46,236 nt of DNA from Sphingomonadales bacterium (GCA_019750455.1 JAIEOM010000049.1:1-46236); one strand, 5' to 3'; positions 29,860 to 38,419 are shown, counted from the first letter of the stretch. Made by a program: numbers and translations. The notes: a model not told the origin generated them from the letters alone.

Positions 29860-29915
29860 ATCCTCCCCTTCAGGGGAGGGGGACCATCCGCAGGATGGTG
29901 GAGGGGCGGGTGAGG
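29860..29915 (+). repeat. Two-hairpin repeat, left copy flanking the HNH gene
   Basis: A CCTCCCC-ttca-GGGGAGG hairpin is followed by ACCATCC-gca-GGATGGT and then GGAGGGGCGGG. The inverse copy is at 31026-31080, with about 90% identity over 55 bases. It begins eight bases after ccdB and ends eight bases before the end of the HNH gene. Confidence 0.75.
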
Positions 29916-29922
29916 CAAGTTG

Positions 29923-30831
29923 CTAGGCGTCGAAGCCATGAAACTCGCGGTGCCAATTCAGGAATTGCGGATGCGGATGATCTGCATCCCTCAGTGGGGT
30001 GATGATCTTGCCAGTTGGATTGAGGATCGCTTCAACACCGCCACGATCATTGACCTTGCGGTGGATGATAATCTCGTGATTGTCGGCAATGCCGATCAGA
30101 CCGCGATCGAACATCCAATGCGCCGTCCCAGAAAGCGCAAGACCGTTGCGGATGGAATCCGGCCCGCCATGCTCAACAGGCCGAATGTGAGCCGCTTCCG
30201 CCTCGAGTCGCCCTCCACCGTTGACGAGACGCCACCCTGTGACAGCGCAGCGTCCGTCATAAGCGTGGAGGACCGCGCGGCGAAAAGCACGGTCACGGAA
30301 AGGGCGATTAACGAGAGACTGGACGATCTGCCGCTCAACAGCCCCGGGCAAGCTAGAAAGATACGGATCTAGTCCGATGATTTCATCTCGGCCTCTATTC
30401 CTTGCCTCGTCGATCTGATCTTGCGGATCGACCCGCGGGAGAATTTCGTCCTTGGGCAAACCAAGCGCAATAATCCTCGCAAAATCAGACGATGAAAGTG
30501 GACGGACTGCCGCTTGCGCATTGGCCAAGTCACGTTCGACTGGCTGACCATCGACGATATGCGGAACGGTTGGCTCAAAAGGAAGATAACTTCCCGGCTC
30601 GATAAGCGCGCGATAGCGGTCTGAAATGGCCGGATCAGGAATGATCCGTTCAACCTTCGCCACCGCGAAAAAACCCTTTGACTGAGGCAGTTTCACAGGT
30701 TCGCGATAGACAATCCAGTCGCCGACCATCTTCTGGGCGCGACTATGATATGCCTTGGGGAATTGATAATGCACTTCGGGAATGTCGTCGTAGATCGACC
30801 CATCCTTGTGCATGAAAACGCCGAAGCCCAT
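29923..30831 (-). CDS. HNH endonuclease with possible EVE/PUA-like N-terminal domain
   Basis: 302 residues. The C-terminal third is an HNH_2-type nuclease: GRCAVTGWR, EAAHIRPVEHGGPDSIRNGLALSGTAHWMFDRG, with His about 215, Asn 229 and His 238. The N-terminal part (HYQFPKAYHSRAQKMVGDWIVYREPV, FFAVAKVERI, GSYLPFEPTVP) resembles EVE/PUA-type modified-base readers, so a modification-dependent restriction role is possible but inferred. Two 60-base lines I counted are 57% and 53% GC, against 67% in a line of lepA, which suggests transfer. The start may be ATG 30831 or 30813. It faces ccdB across an 8-base spacer plus a palindromic repeat, and no methyltransferase gene is near. Confidence 0.85.
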   Translation of the reverse strand: MGFGVFMHKDGSIYDDIPEVHYQFPKAYHSRAQKMVGDWIVYREPVKLPQSKGFFAVAKVERIIPDPAISDRYRALIEPGSYLPFEPTVPHIVDGQPVERDLANAQAAVRPLSSSDFARIIALGLPKDEILPRVDPQDQIDEARNRGRDEIIGLDPYLSSLPGAVERQIVQSLVNRPFRDRAFRRAVLHAYDGRCAVTGWRLVNGGGRLEAEAAHIRPVEHGGPDSIRNGLALSGTAHWMFDRGLIGIADNHEIIIHRKVNDRGGVEAILNPTGKIITPLRDADHPHPQFLNWHREFHGFDA

Positions 30832-30879
30832 TCCGGATTGATCGAGCTTCTACCCAATCGAGTCAAGCGCTTGCCACTC

Positions 30880-30971
30880 CCCCTCCCGCCTGCGGGAGGG
30901 GTTAGGGGTGGGAGCGAGCGGAGCGCGCCTTGCACAGGCCCACCCCCGGCCCCTCCCGCAAGCGGGAGGGG
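30880..30971. repeat. Pair of CCCCTCCCGC/GCGGGAGGGG hairpins in inverse orientation
   Basis: Hairpin 1 (30880-30901) and hairpin 2 (30950-30971) have the same perfect 10-bp stem and differ only in the 2-base loop (CT versus AA). Each is continued on its inner side by GGGGTGGG, so the pair forms a larger inverted repeat about 92 bases long. Confidence 0.75.
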
Positions 30972-31025
30972 TGAAGAGCGGCCTCTTTGTGGCTTTGTGT
31001 CTTTGTGTGGGATTGTCGGGAGCAG

Positions 31026-31080
31026 CCTCGCCCGCCCCTCCACCACCTGCGGCGGTCCCCCTCCCCCTGAAGGGGAGGAT
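31026..31080 (-). repeat. Two-hairpin repeat, right copy flanking the HNH gene
   Basis: Inverse copy of the element at 29860-29915. The second hairpin here is ACCGCC-gca-GGTGGT instead of ACCATCC-gca-GGATGGT: both arms lost the same position, so pairing is kept. Confidence 0.75.
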
Positions 31081-31086
31081 TTAAGA

Positions 31087-31127
31087 ATAGCCGCGGCAAC
31101 GCCGCGGCCATTACGTCGAACGGGTTC
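31087..31127 (-). repeat. Palindromic repeat, copy 2 (GAACCCGTTCGACG head plus hairpin)
   Basis: Inverse copy of the element at 29211-29250. The 14-base head is identical; the stem is GCCGCGGC with loop gtt, extended by a wobble and two AT pairs. Confidence 0.72.
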
Positions 31128-31181
31128 CGCTGCGCAGCCCCGCCAGCCGGAGTTACAGCCTCTCGCTCAAGACCTGTTCGT

Positions 31182-31261
31182 CCTGAGCTTGTCGAAGGAC
31201 CGTTCTTCTTCTCTTGGCTTACGCGAAACCTAAGAAAGTGCAGCCCTTCGACAAGCTCAGG
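31182..31261. repeat. Inverted pair of 17-base CCTTCGACAAGCTCAGG repeats after lepA
   Basis: The left arm is 31182-31198 and the right arm 31245-31261, a perfect 17-base inverted repeat with 46 bases between. Each copy also has its own short terminal stem: GTCC/GGAC in the left copy and GCCC/GGGC in the right one, a compensatory difference. The sequence is a repeat type I know to recur between genes of many GC-rich bacteria. The right copy starts 17 bases after the lepA stop and may help end that transcript. Confidence 0.7.
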
Positions 31262-31278
31262 GCAAACGGAGCGCGGGG

Positions 31279-33096
31279 TTACTCCTCTCCCATCCTGAGA
31301 GCGGCGATGAAAGCTTCCTGAGGAATACTGACGTTGCCGTATTCTCTCATTCTGGCCTTCCCCTTTTTCTGCTTCTCCAGCAGCTTCTTCTTCCGGGTAA
31401 TATCCCCACCATAACACTTCGCGGTCACGTCCTTGCGCAAAGCCGCAATGGTTTCGCGCGCAATCACCTTGCCGCCGATCGCGGCCTGGATCGGGATCTT
31501 GAACAAATGCCGGGGGATCAGGTCCTTAAGGCGTTCACACATGCCGCGTCCCCGTTCCTCCGCGTTCGCACGGTGGACGATCAGGGACAGGGCGTCGATC
31601 GGCTCGTTGTTCACGAGGATGTTCATCTTCACGAGGTCGCCCTCGCGGGTGCCGATCTGTTCGTAGTCGAAGCTGGCGTAGCCGCGCGAGATCGACTTCA
31701 GGCGGTCGTAGAAGTCGAACACCACTTCGTTGAGCGGCAGTTCGTAGGACACCTGCGCGCGGCCGCCCACATAGGTCAGCTCGGTCTGGATGCCGCGGCG
31801 GTCCTGACACAGTTTCAGGATCGCGCCGAGGTATTCGTCAGGCGTGTAGATCACCGCCTTGATCCACGGCTCCTCGATCATCTCGATCCGGTTGGTGTCG
31901 GGCCAGTCGGCGGGGTTGTGGATGTCGATGGTTTTGGCGTCCTCGGTCTTCGAATGGCCGAGGTGGATGCGGTAGACCACCGAGGGCGCGGTGGTGATGA
32001 GGTCGAGGTCGTATTCGCGGCTGAGGCGTTCCTGAATGATTTCAAGGTGCAACAGCCCGAGGAAGCCGCAGCGGAAGCCGAAGCCGAGCGCGGCGCTCGA
32101 TTCCATCTCGAAGGAGAAGCTGGCATCGTTGAGGCGCAGCTTGGCGATGCTTTCGCGCAGTTTCTCGAAGTCGGCGGCGTCCACGGGGAACAGGCCGCAG
32201 AACACCACAGGCTGGACTTCCTTGTAGCCCGGCAGCGCCTCGGTCGCCCCGCCCTTCACCGTGGTGATGGTGTCGCCGACGCGGGCCTGTTCGACTTCCT
32301 TGATCTGGGCGGTGATGAAGCCGATCTCGCCGGGCCCGAGTTCGGCAAGGTCGGTGCGCTTGGGGGTGAAGCAGCCGACGCGGTCGACGAGGTGTTGCGT
32401 TCCGCCCTGCATGAACTTGATGTTGAGGCCCTTGGTGAGCTTCCCGTCGATCACGCGCACAAGGATGACGACGCCGAGATAGGGGTCGTACCAGGAGTCC
32501 ACGAGGCTGGCGGTGAGCGGGGCGTCGATCCGGCCCTTGGGCGGCGGGATCTTGGCGACGACGGCTTCGAGCACTTCCTCGATGCCGATGCCCGATTTGG
32601 CGGAGGCGAGGACGGCCTCGGAGGCGTCAAGCCCGATGATGTCCTCGATCTCGGCCTTGACCTTGTCGGGCTCGGCCGCGGGCAGGTCGATCTTGTTGAT
32701 GACGGGGACGATCTCGTGGTCGTGCTCGATGGACTGGTAGACGTTGGCGAGGGTTTGCGCTTCCACGCCCTGCGCGGCGTCCACGACCAGCAGCGCGCCC
32801 TCGCAGGCGGCGAGGCTGCGCGAGACCTCGTAGGCGAAGTCGACGTGGCCGGGGGTGTCCATCAGGTTGAGCTGATAGGTCTCGCCGTTCTTTGCGGTGT
32901 AGTTGAGGCGCACGGTCTGCGCCTTGATGGTGATCCCGCGCTCCTTCTCGATGTCCATGTTATCAAGGACTTGCTCGGACATCTCACGCGCGGAGAGCCC
33001 TCCGGTGAACTGGATCAGCCGGTCAGCAAGGGTCGACTTGCCGTGATCGATGTGCGCAATAATGCTGAAATTACGGATATGGGAAAGGTCGGTCAT
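31279..33096 (-). CDS. lepA: Elongation factor 4 (back-translocating GTPase)
   Basis: A 605-residue translational GTPase. The G motifs are AHIDHGKST (about residues 14-22), DTPGHVDF and NKIDLP. LepA-specific parts follow: [27 protein letters not shown] and the C-terminal [44 protein letters not shown], which replaces EF-G domain IV. It acts on stalled or mis-translocated ribosomes and in 30S maturation. Length and order are normal, and the next gene on the strand (GGDEF-EAL) is 66 bases upstream. Confidence 0.98.
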   Translation of the reverse strand: MTDLSHIRNFSIIAHIDHGKSTLADRLIQFTGGLSAREMSEQVLDNMDIEKERGITIKAQTVRLNYTAKNGETYQLNLMDTPGHVDFAYEVSRSLAACEGALLVVDAAQGVEAQTLANVYQSIEHDHEIVPVINKIDLPAAEPDKVKAEIEDIIGLDASEAVLASAKSGIGIEEVLEAVVAKIPPPKGRIDAPLTASLVDSWYDPYLGVVILVRVIDGKLTKGLNIKFMQGGTQHLVDRVGCFTPKRTDLAELGPGEIGFITAQIKEVEQARVGDTITTVKGGATEALPGYKEVQPVVFCGLFPVDAADFEKLRESIAKLRLNDASFSFEMESSAALGFGFRCGFLGLLHLEIIQERLSREYDLDLITTAPSVVYRIHLGHSKTEDAKTIDIHNPADWPDTNRIEMIEEPWIKAVIYTPDEYLGAILKLCQDRRGIQTELTYVGGRAQVSYELPLNEVVFDFYDRLKSISRGYASFDYEQIGTREGDLVKMNILVNNEPIDALSLIVHRANAEERGRGMCERLKDLIPRHLFKIPIQAAIGGKVIARETIAALRKDVTAKCYGGDITRKKKLLEKQKKGKARMREYGNVSIPQEAFIAALRMGEE

Positions 33097-33162
33097 CGCC
33101 GCGCGATGTAGCGCCCGCCTGCCGCCTTGTCATTCGCCAAAAACGCAACTGCCTTCGAGGGT

Positions 33163-35379
33163 TCAGACCATCTCAGCGCGGGGCGCTACAGCATATCCGA
33201 ACTTGGGCACGGCCCCGCCCTGATGGACGCCAAGGAACTTGCCCGGAGCGAGCGGCGCCAGGGGTGTTCCGGCCGCCGCCAGCGCATAGGGCGAGACCCG
33301 GTTGCGGGTGCAAAGCCCGCCCGATCCGTCCTCGATCAGCGACTGCTCGAACTCCAGCCCCTGAACATCGCCGTTGGAGCGAATGACCGTCGCCACTGCC
33401 AGCTGGCCGCCGCCTAGATCGACGACGAACTGCGTGCCCTTGGGCACATCGGCCAGCCCCTCGATCAGCGCGCCGGTCTTGGAGAGATTGCGCAGCGTCA
33501 CCTCATAGGCGAAATCATCGTGGATCACCTGAATCTTGCGGAACACCGTGCGGCGGCGGGCGCGGCGGGTGCGTTCGGCACCGGGCTCGATCTTCCACGC
33601 GCCCCCGGCCATTTCGGCTACCACCATCTCGGCATCGACCGGCTCGCTGAAGATGGGGCCTTCGAGGTAACGCACGCCGCATCCGGTGAGCGCTTCAAGC
33701 AGGCCCGCGCTCTCGATGCCGCCCGCCATCGTGTCCATCTGCAATGCGCCGGCCAGCGCGACGATTGCGCGGACAAGACCCATCTCGCGGCCATCCTGCC
33801 GTTCCGCCTCAGCGACAAGCCGCTGGTCGATCTTGATCGCATCGAAAGGTGCGCGGCGCAGGTAGGCGAGCGAGGAATAGCCGCTGCCGAACTCGTCCAG
33901 CGTGAGGCGCACCCCGAGCTTGAACAGCGCCGCGAGAGTGCGGTCGACCGTGCTCGTATCGCCGAAGAACACCGCCTCGCTGATCTCGAGCTCGAGCCGC
34001 GAGGGCGCGATCCCCGCCGCGTCGAGCGCATCGGCGACCAGCGTCACGAAATCGTCGGCAAGGAACAGCGGCACCGGCACGTTGACGGCGAGGCGCACCG
34101 TGTTGGGCCAGTCGCCGGCCCGGGCGCAGGCCGCCGCGATCGCCCAGCGGCCGACATCGCCGAGCAGCGCCGATCCTTCGATAATCTGCGCGAACTCTTC
34201 CTCGTCGATGATCCCGCGCGCTGCGTGGTTCCAGCACACATGCGCCTCAAGCGAGGTGACCGCCCCGCCCGATGCCTCGACGATCGGTTCGAAGCGCAGG
34301 AAAAGCTGCTCTTCGCGCAGCGCCGTGCCTAGATCCTGTTCCAGCCGGCGGCGGAAAATCGTCTCGTTCTCGAGCTCGCCCGAAAAGAAGCGGTACTGCC
34401 CGCGCCCCCCGTTCTTGGAAGCGTAGAGCGCAAGATCGGCAGCGCGCACGATTTCCTCGCAGGTCAGGCCGTCATGCGGAGCGATGGCGATGCCCACCGA
34501 TGCGCCAATGACGCAGCGCCCCTCTTCAAGGCTGTAGGGCTGGCAGAGCATCGCGATGATCTTCATCGCCAGCTCGCCCAGCACCCCGCGGTCGTCCACA
34601 TCGGGGAGAAGCACCTGGAATTCGTCACCGCCCAGCCGGCCGATCTCGGCCTCGCGGTCGATGGCGCGGGTCAGGCGTTCGGCGACCTGCTTGAGCAATT
34701 CGTCTCCGGCCGCGTGACCCAGCGTGTCGTTGACGTGCTTGAAGCGGTCGAGATCGATCATCATCACCGCGCAATTGCGCCGCGCCGCCCTGAAGGCGGT
34801 GAGCGTCGCTTCGATGTGGTGCGCCATGCGGTGGCGGTTGCTGAGGCCGGTCAGCGAATCGTAGCGCGCCAGCCGGGCGGTCTCTTCCTCCCGGGTGTAT
34901 TCATCGGTGATGTCCGAGCCGGTGCCGCGGAAGCCGAGGAACCTCCCGGAGCCGCTGGTGATCGGTTGCCCCGACAGGCGCAATACCGTTCCCTCAGGCC
35001 GCCGGGCCGCGCGCACCGCCATGCCGGTAAATGACTTGTGCGCGCCCAACATCAGCGACAGCGACTTGCCGCGCCCTTCGCGGTCGGCGGTGGTGAAGAT
35101 GGTGGTAAGCGGCTGGCCGATCAGATCGCCGAGCGGCAGATCGAGCCGTGCGGCAATGGCTGCGGAAATGTAGGTGAGATTGCCGCCGGCATCGCTAGCC
35201 CAGAACCAGCCAAGCCCCGACTGTTCCAGATCGTCGAGCATCGCCAGCCGTTCGCTGTCGGAAAGGACCGACGCGACACCGGCCGGACGAATGCCGCGCA
35301 ACGCGGAACCACCCCGGGAAGACAAGAGACCCTTCAGGGACATCTCGCAGGCAAACCTCCAGACGCCGGGCGCAACCAT
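33163..35379 (-). CDS. PAS-GGDEF-EAL-PilZ protein with degenerate EAL domain
   Basis: 738 residues with no transmembrane segment. The PAS domain is at about 42-160, GGDEF at 170-335 (motif intact at 250-254, no RxxD inhibitory site), EAL-like at 345-590 and PilZ at 608-685 (RTVFR and NLSKTG, the full RxxxR...NxSxxG pattern). In the EAL part EAL reads EAH, the DDFG pair is DEFG, the AEGVE loop is AGGIE and the QGY glutamine is Glu. So phosphodiesterase activity is unlikely, while diguanylate cyclase activity is plausible and PilZ may bind c-di-GMP. The C-terminal tail of about 50 residues is not part of PilZ. It is a tandem paralogue of the next gene upstream, 102 bases away on the same strand. 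Confidence 0.9.
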   Translation of the reverse strand: MVAPGVWRFACEMSLKGLLSSRGGSALRGIRPAGVASVLSDSERLAMLDDLEQSGLGWFWASDAGGNLTYISAAIAARLDLPLGDLIGQPLTTIFTTADREGRGKSLSLMLGAHKSFTGMAVRAARRPEGTVLRLSGQPITSGSGRFLGFRGTGSDITDEYTREEETARLARYDSLTGLSNRHRMAHHIEATLTAFRAARRNCAVMMIDLDRFKHVNDTLGHAAGDELLKQVAERLTRAIDREAEIGRLGGDEFQVLLPDVDDRGVLGELAMKIIAMLCQPYSLEEGRCVIGASVGIAIAPHDGLTCEEIVRAADLALYASKNGGRGQYRFFSGELENETIFRRRLEQDLGTALREEQLFLRFEPIVEASGGAVTSLEAHVCWNHAARGIIDEEEFAQIIEGSALLGDVGRWAIAAACARAGDWPNTVRLAVNVPVPLFLADDFVTLVADALDAAGIAPSRLELEISEAVFFGDTSTVDRTLAALFKLGVRLTLDEFGSGYSSLAYLRRAPFDAIKIDQRLVAEAERQDGREMGLVRAIVALAGALQMDTMAGGIESAGLLEALTGCGVRYLEGPIFSEPVDAEMVVAEMAGGAWKIEPGAERTRRARRRTVFRKIQVIHDDFAYEVTLRNLSKTGALIEGLADVPKGTQFVVDLGGGQLAVATVIRSNGDVQGLEFEQSLIEDGSGGLCTRNRVSPYALAAAGTPLAPLAPGKFLGVHQGGAVPKFGYAVAPRAEMV

Positions 35380-35481
35380 GGCGGTCCGCCCCAGCTTGTT
35401 GGCAAGGTCTAAAGCCCGATGGTTATTTTTCAGCTAAGATGCAGATCTACCCGGCCGTTAACTGCGCGTCGGACCGGGCCG

Positions 35482-38217
35482 TCACCAGCCGGCTGCGATG
35501 GCCGCTTGGCCCGGCTGGCCCTTGAGCACGGCGAATGTGCCATCGGCACGACGCTTCAGAGGCTGGTGAAATTCGATCCCCACCCGGTTCTCGCGGGACC
35601 AGCGCACCTGTGCGGTCACCGTTTTGTCGGCCGAGAACTCCACCCGCAGCGCGCTTCCCGCAGGCATGTTCCACAGCCCTTCGATCATCGCGCCGCTTTC
35701 CGAGATATTGCGAAGGGTCGCGTTGAGGCGGTTGCCGTTGTGGACCACGACCACTCGGCGCAGCAGGTTCTGGCGCGGCGCGCGGGCGGATTGCGGGCCG
35801 TCGGCTTCGGCAACCAGGTCGCCCGAAACCAGCGCTGTCGCGTCCGAGGCGTTCATCGGCTTAAAGTAGATGTAGCCCTGCACATGGCTGCACCCGAGCA
35901 GGCGCACCAGTTCCAGCTCGTCCAGCGTCTCCACGCCTTCGGCGGTGGTGTCCATGTGCAGCGCCTCGGCCAGCGACGTGATCGAGGCGATGATCGCGCC
36001 GTTGCGGCTGCCCTCTTCGGTCGCGCCCTGCACGAAGCTGCGGTCGATCTTGATCTTGTCGAACGGCGCCTTCTTCAGATAGCCGAGCGAGGAATAGCCC
36101 GTGCCGAAATCGTCGAGCGCCAGGCGCACGCCGACCCGCTTCAGGGCCTTGAACATCGCATCCGTGCCCGAACTGTCGTTGAGGAACACGCTTTCGGTGA
36201 TCTCGAGTTCGAGCCGCGAGGGCGCAACGCCGGCATGGGCAAGCGCGTTGGCGACGATCGTGGGAAGGTCCGGGTTGGCGAATTGCAGCGCCGAAACGTT
36301 GACCGCGCAGCGGATCGCGCGCGGCCAGCGGGCAAGATCGGCGCAGGCCGTGCGCAGCGCCCATTGACCGATACGGTCGATCAGGCCCGCATCTTCGGCG
36401 ATGGGCACGAATTTGGCGGGGCTGATCCAGCCGCGCTTGGGGTGCTGCCAGCGCATCAGGGCTTCAAAGCCGACGATCTTCTCGTTCGCGGCATAAACGA
36501 CCGGCTGGTAATAGAGCTGCAACTCTCCCTTGGCGATTGCCTCGCGCAGGTCCTGCTCCAGTTCGGCGCGTTCTTCGGCCGCGGCGTGCAGGTCTTCGGC
36601 ATAGAAGCGGAACACGCCGCGCCCGGCATCCTTGGCAGCATAAAGCGCAAGGTCGACGTTGCGGATTAGTTCTTCGCTATTGGCACCATGTTCGGGCGCC
36701 AGCGCGATGCCCACCGAAGCGCCGATCACCACGCTCTGGCCTTGAATCGAATAGGGCTGCGAGAGCGAGGCGATGATCTCCTGCGCCATATGGCCCAGCG
36801 TGCTGCGGGTCTGGTCGCCCGGCACGATCACCTGGAACTCGTCGCCGCCCAGACGCCCGCAGCGCCCGGCCCCGCCGATGGCGCGTTCAAGGCGCTGGGC
36901 AACCTGCTTCAGCAGCGCATCGCCCGCCGGGTGGCCGAGCGTATCGTTGACGTGCTTGAAGCGGTCGAGATCGAGCATCAGCACCGCGCAGGCGCGTTCC
37001 CGCCCGCTCGGCGCGTCAAGGATCTGTTCGAGAGCCTGGCTCATCTGCACGCGGTTGGCGAGACCGGTCAGCGAATCGTAATGCGCAAGGCGCGAAACCT
37101 GCTGTTCGGAGCGACGCTTCTCGGTGAGATCGGTGCCGTGGCCGCGGAAACCGCAGAAGTTCTTGTAGCTGTCATAGACCGGGCGGCCAGCGAGCGCCCA
37201 CCAGCGTTCATCGCCCGTGGTCGCAGCGCGCACCTCGACATCATGGAAGGCCGAGCGGGCGGAAAGGTGGAAGGCCAGCGTGCGTTCGGCATCGGTGGAC
37301 CCTTGCGAGGGATCGACAATCTCGCTTAGCGGGCAGCCGATCACGTCCTCGATGGTCTTGCCCAGCACCATCGCCGCCTTGGGGGAAATGTAGGTGATAA
37401 GCCCGCGCCGGTCGGTTTCCCAGAACCAGCCCTGGCCTGTCTCCTCGAAGCTGCGCAGGATGTCCTCGGCGCGCGCGGCGACCCGCTCGCGCGCCTCACG
37501 GGCGAGACGGCGCTTTTCGGCCGCCTTCCATTCAAGCCGTGCTATCAGCGAAAGGGTGATCGCGGCAGCCAGCACGGCGGCAAAGGTGACGTTCTGGGGC
37601 ACCAGCACGGCAAACCCGGTCCAGCTCGCGATCTTGGCACAGAACAGCGAGACGATGCGCATGTCGAACAGCGCGGCGGCTGCGGCATTGATGCAGACCA
37701 GCGTCGCAATCGCCCATTGCCAGGGCATGCCCTCGCCCACCCACAGCGCCAGCGCGAGGCCGGCACAGGCCATCGGCATCACGATCCCGACCATCACGAT
37801 CGCGAGCCGTACAATCCTTGCCGTGTCGGGTCGGCGCTCGGTCTCGGCAAACAGCGAACCGCAGGCGAACAGGGTTGCTGACGCCAGCGCATAGGACAGC
37901 GTCTTGGTCGAAGGCAGGCCCTGGAACACGATGGTTGCGATGGCGAAGGCCGCCAGCAGGAACAGGGTCATGCCCCCCGCCTCGCGCGGCAGGAAGAAGA
38001 TCTGCTCGCTGGCCGGCTCGTCAATCGCCTGATGGAGGCCGCCCGCCCTTTCGAGGCGCACCCGCTCCGGCCCGCGCCGTTCGCCGCGGCCGCGCTGCTG
38101 GTCGACCGCACGGCCCTCGGCAGCGGCCTTGGCAGCAGCCACGGTGCGCAGGTCCCGCGCCCCCCCGAGAGGGCGCGGATTGTCGGTAGCAAACTTGCGG
38201 ACAGGTTCCCCGGGCAT
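35482..38217 (-). CDS. Membrane PAS-GGDEF-EAL-PilZ protein with canonical EAL domain
   Basis: 911 residues. A hydrophilic N-terminus (1-80) is followed by five or six hydrophobic helices (about 83-226), PAS at 255-368, GGDEF at 375-540 (motif 457-461), EAL at 550-800 and a C-terminal PilZ-like domain (about 815-885). The EAL residues are all present: FEALMRW (584-587), VNVSALQF, LEITES, DDFGTGYSS (702), KIKIDRSFV, AEGVET (759) and QGY (780). The PilZ part has NISESG, but the first Arg of RxxxR is Gln (QNLLR). It may synthesise or degrade c-di-GMP, with membrane sensing through the N-terminus. GGGGAAG precedes the ATG. Direction of net activity cannot be told from sequence. Confidence 0.92.
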   Translation of the reverse strand: MPGEPVRKFATDNPRPLGGARDLRTVAAAKAAAEGRAVDQQRGRGERRGPERVRLERAGGLHQAIDEPASEQIFFLPREAGGMTLFLLAAFAIATIVFQGLPSTKTLSYALASATLFACGSLFAETERRPDTARIVRLAIVMVGIVMPMACAGLALALWVGEGMPWQWAIATLVCINAAAAALFDMRIVSLFCAKIASWTGFAVLVPQNVTFAAVLAAAITLSLIARLEWKAAEKRRLAREARERVAARAEDILRSFEETGQGWFWETDRRGLITYISPKAAMVLGKTIEDVIGCPLSEIVDPSQGSTDAERTLAFHLSARSAFHDVEVRAATTGDERWWALAGRPVYDSYKNFCGFRGHGTDLTEKRRSEQQVSRLAHYDSLTGLANRVQMSQALEQILDAPSGRERACAVLMLDLDRFKHVNDTLGHPAGDALLKQVAQRLERAIGGAGRCGRLGGDEFQVIVPGDQTRSTLGHMAQEIIASLSQPYSIQGQSVVIGASVGIALAPEHGANSEELIRNVDLALYAAKDAGRGVFRFYAEDLHAAAEERAELEQDLREAIAKGELQLYYQPVVYAANEKIVGFEALMRWQHPKRGWISPAKFVPIAEDAGLIDRIGQWALRTACADLARWPRAIRCAVNVSALQFANPDLPTIVANALAHAGVAPSRLELEITESVFLNDSSGTDAMFKALKRVGVRLALDDFGTGYSSLGYLKKAPFDKIKIDRSFVQGATEEGSRNGAIIASITSLAEALHMDTTAEGVETLDELELVRLLGCSHVQGYIYFKPMNASDATALVSGDLVAEADGPQSARAPRQNLLRRVVVVHNGNRLNATLRNISESGAMIEGLWNMPAGSALRVEFSADKTVTAQVRWSRENRVGIEFHQPLKRRADGTFAVLKGQPGQAAIAAGW

Positions 38218-38318
38218 CGCTTCCCCATGCCCGACGATGACCTAGAAAGTCGTTAATCGGGATGCTTAATTCTTCAACCCGACTGGCCTCATGGCGCACG
38301 GCTGGCCGCTCGCAGCCG

Positions 38319-38348
38319 CTTGCAACTTGTCATGCAAGGCTGCATTCT
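38319..38348 (+). promoter_or_regulatory. Possible phaC promoter with a TGCA palindrome
   Basis: CTTGCA-N8-TGCAAG (38319-38338) is a clean inverted repeat and overlaps a possible -35 TTGCAA (38320-38325); a 17-base spacer leads to CATTCT (38343-38348). TGC-rich palindromes are known targets of PhaR in other alphaproteobacteria; that PhaR binds here is inference. The gap to the phaC ATG is 71 bases. Confidence 0.38.
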
Positions 38349-38419
38349 CGGAGGAGAGGCCGCGTTAACCCATCCGAGCGACGGGCGGCAGGACGCAAGG
38401 TCAACCAAAGGGGATCCGA

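Larger units (their letters stand above)
30832..31278. other. 447-base gene-free repeat cluster between the HNH gene and lepA
   Basis: I see no gene here. It holds, in order: two CCCCTCCCGC hairpins in opposite orientation, a short T/G-rich run with GTCTTTGTG-like tandem units (about 30982-31010), the right copies of the two repeat families that also flank ccdAB/HNH on the left, and a pair of TTCGACAAGCTCA repeats just after lepA. The HNH promoter should lie in its left end. Confidence 0.7.

Noticed and set aside
29101..31278. CRISPR array in the repeat-rich segment
   Set aside because: Repeats are of several kinds, in inverse orientation and unevenly spaced; there are no regular spacers or cas genes.
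28270..31278. Insertion sequence or integrated element with attachment sites
   Set aside because: No transposase, integrase or tRNA end was found; the inverted repeats are short hairpin elements rather than IS ends.
31507..33111. 534-codon open frame opposite lepA
   Set aside because: Antisense shadow; Asp/Val/His-rich translation without motifs.
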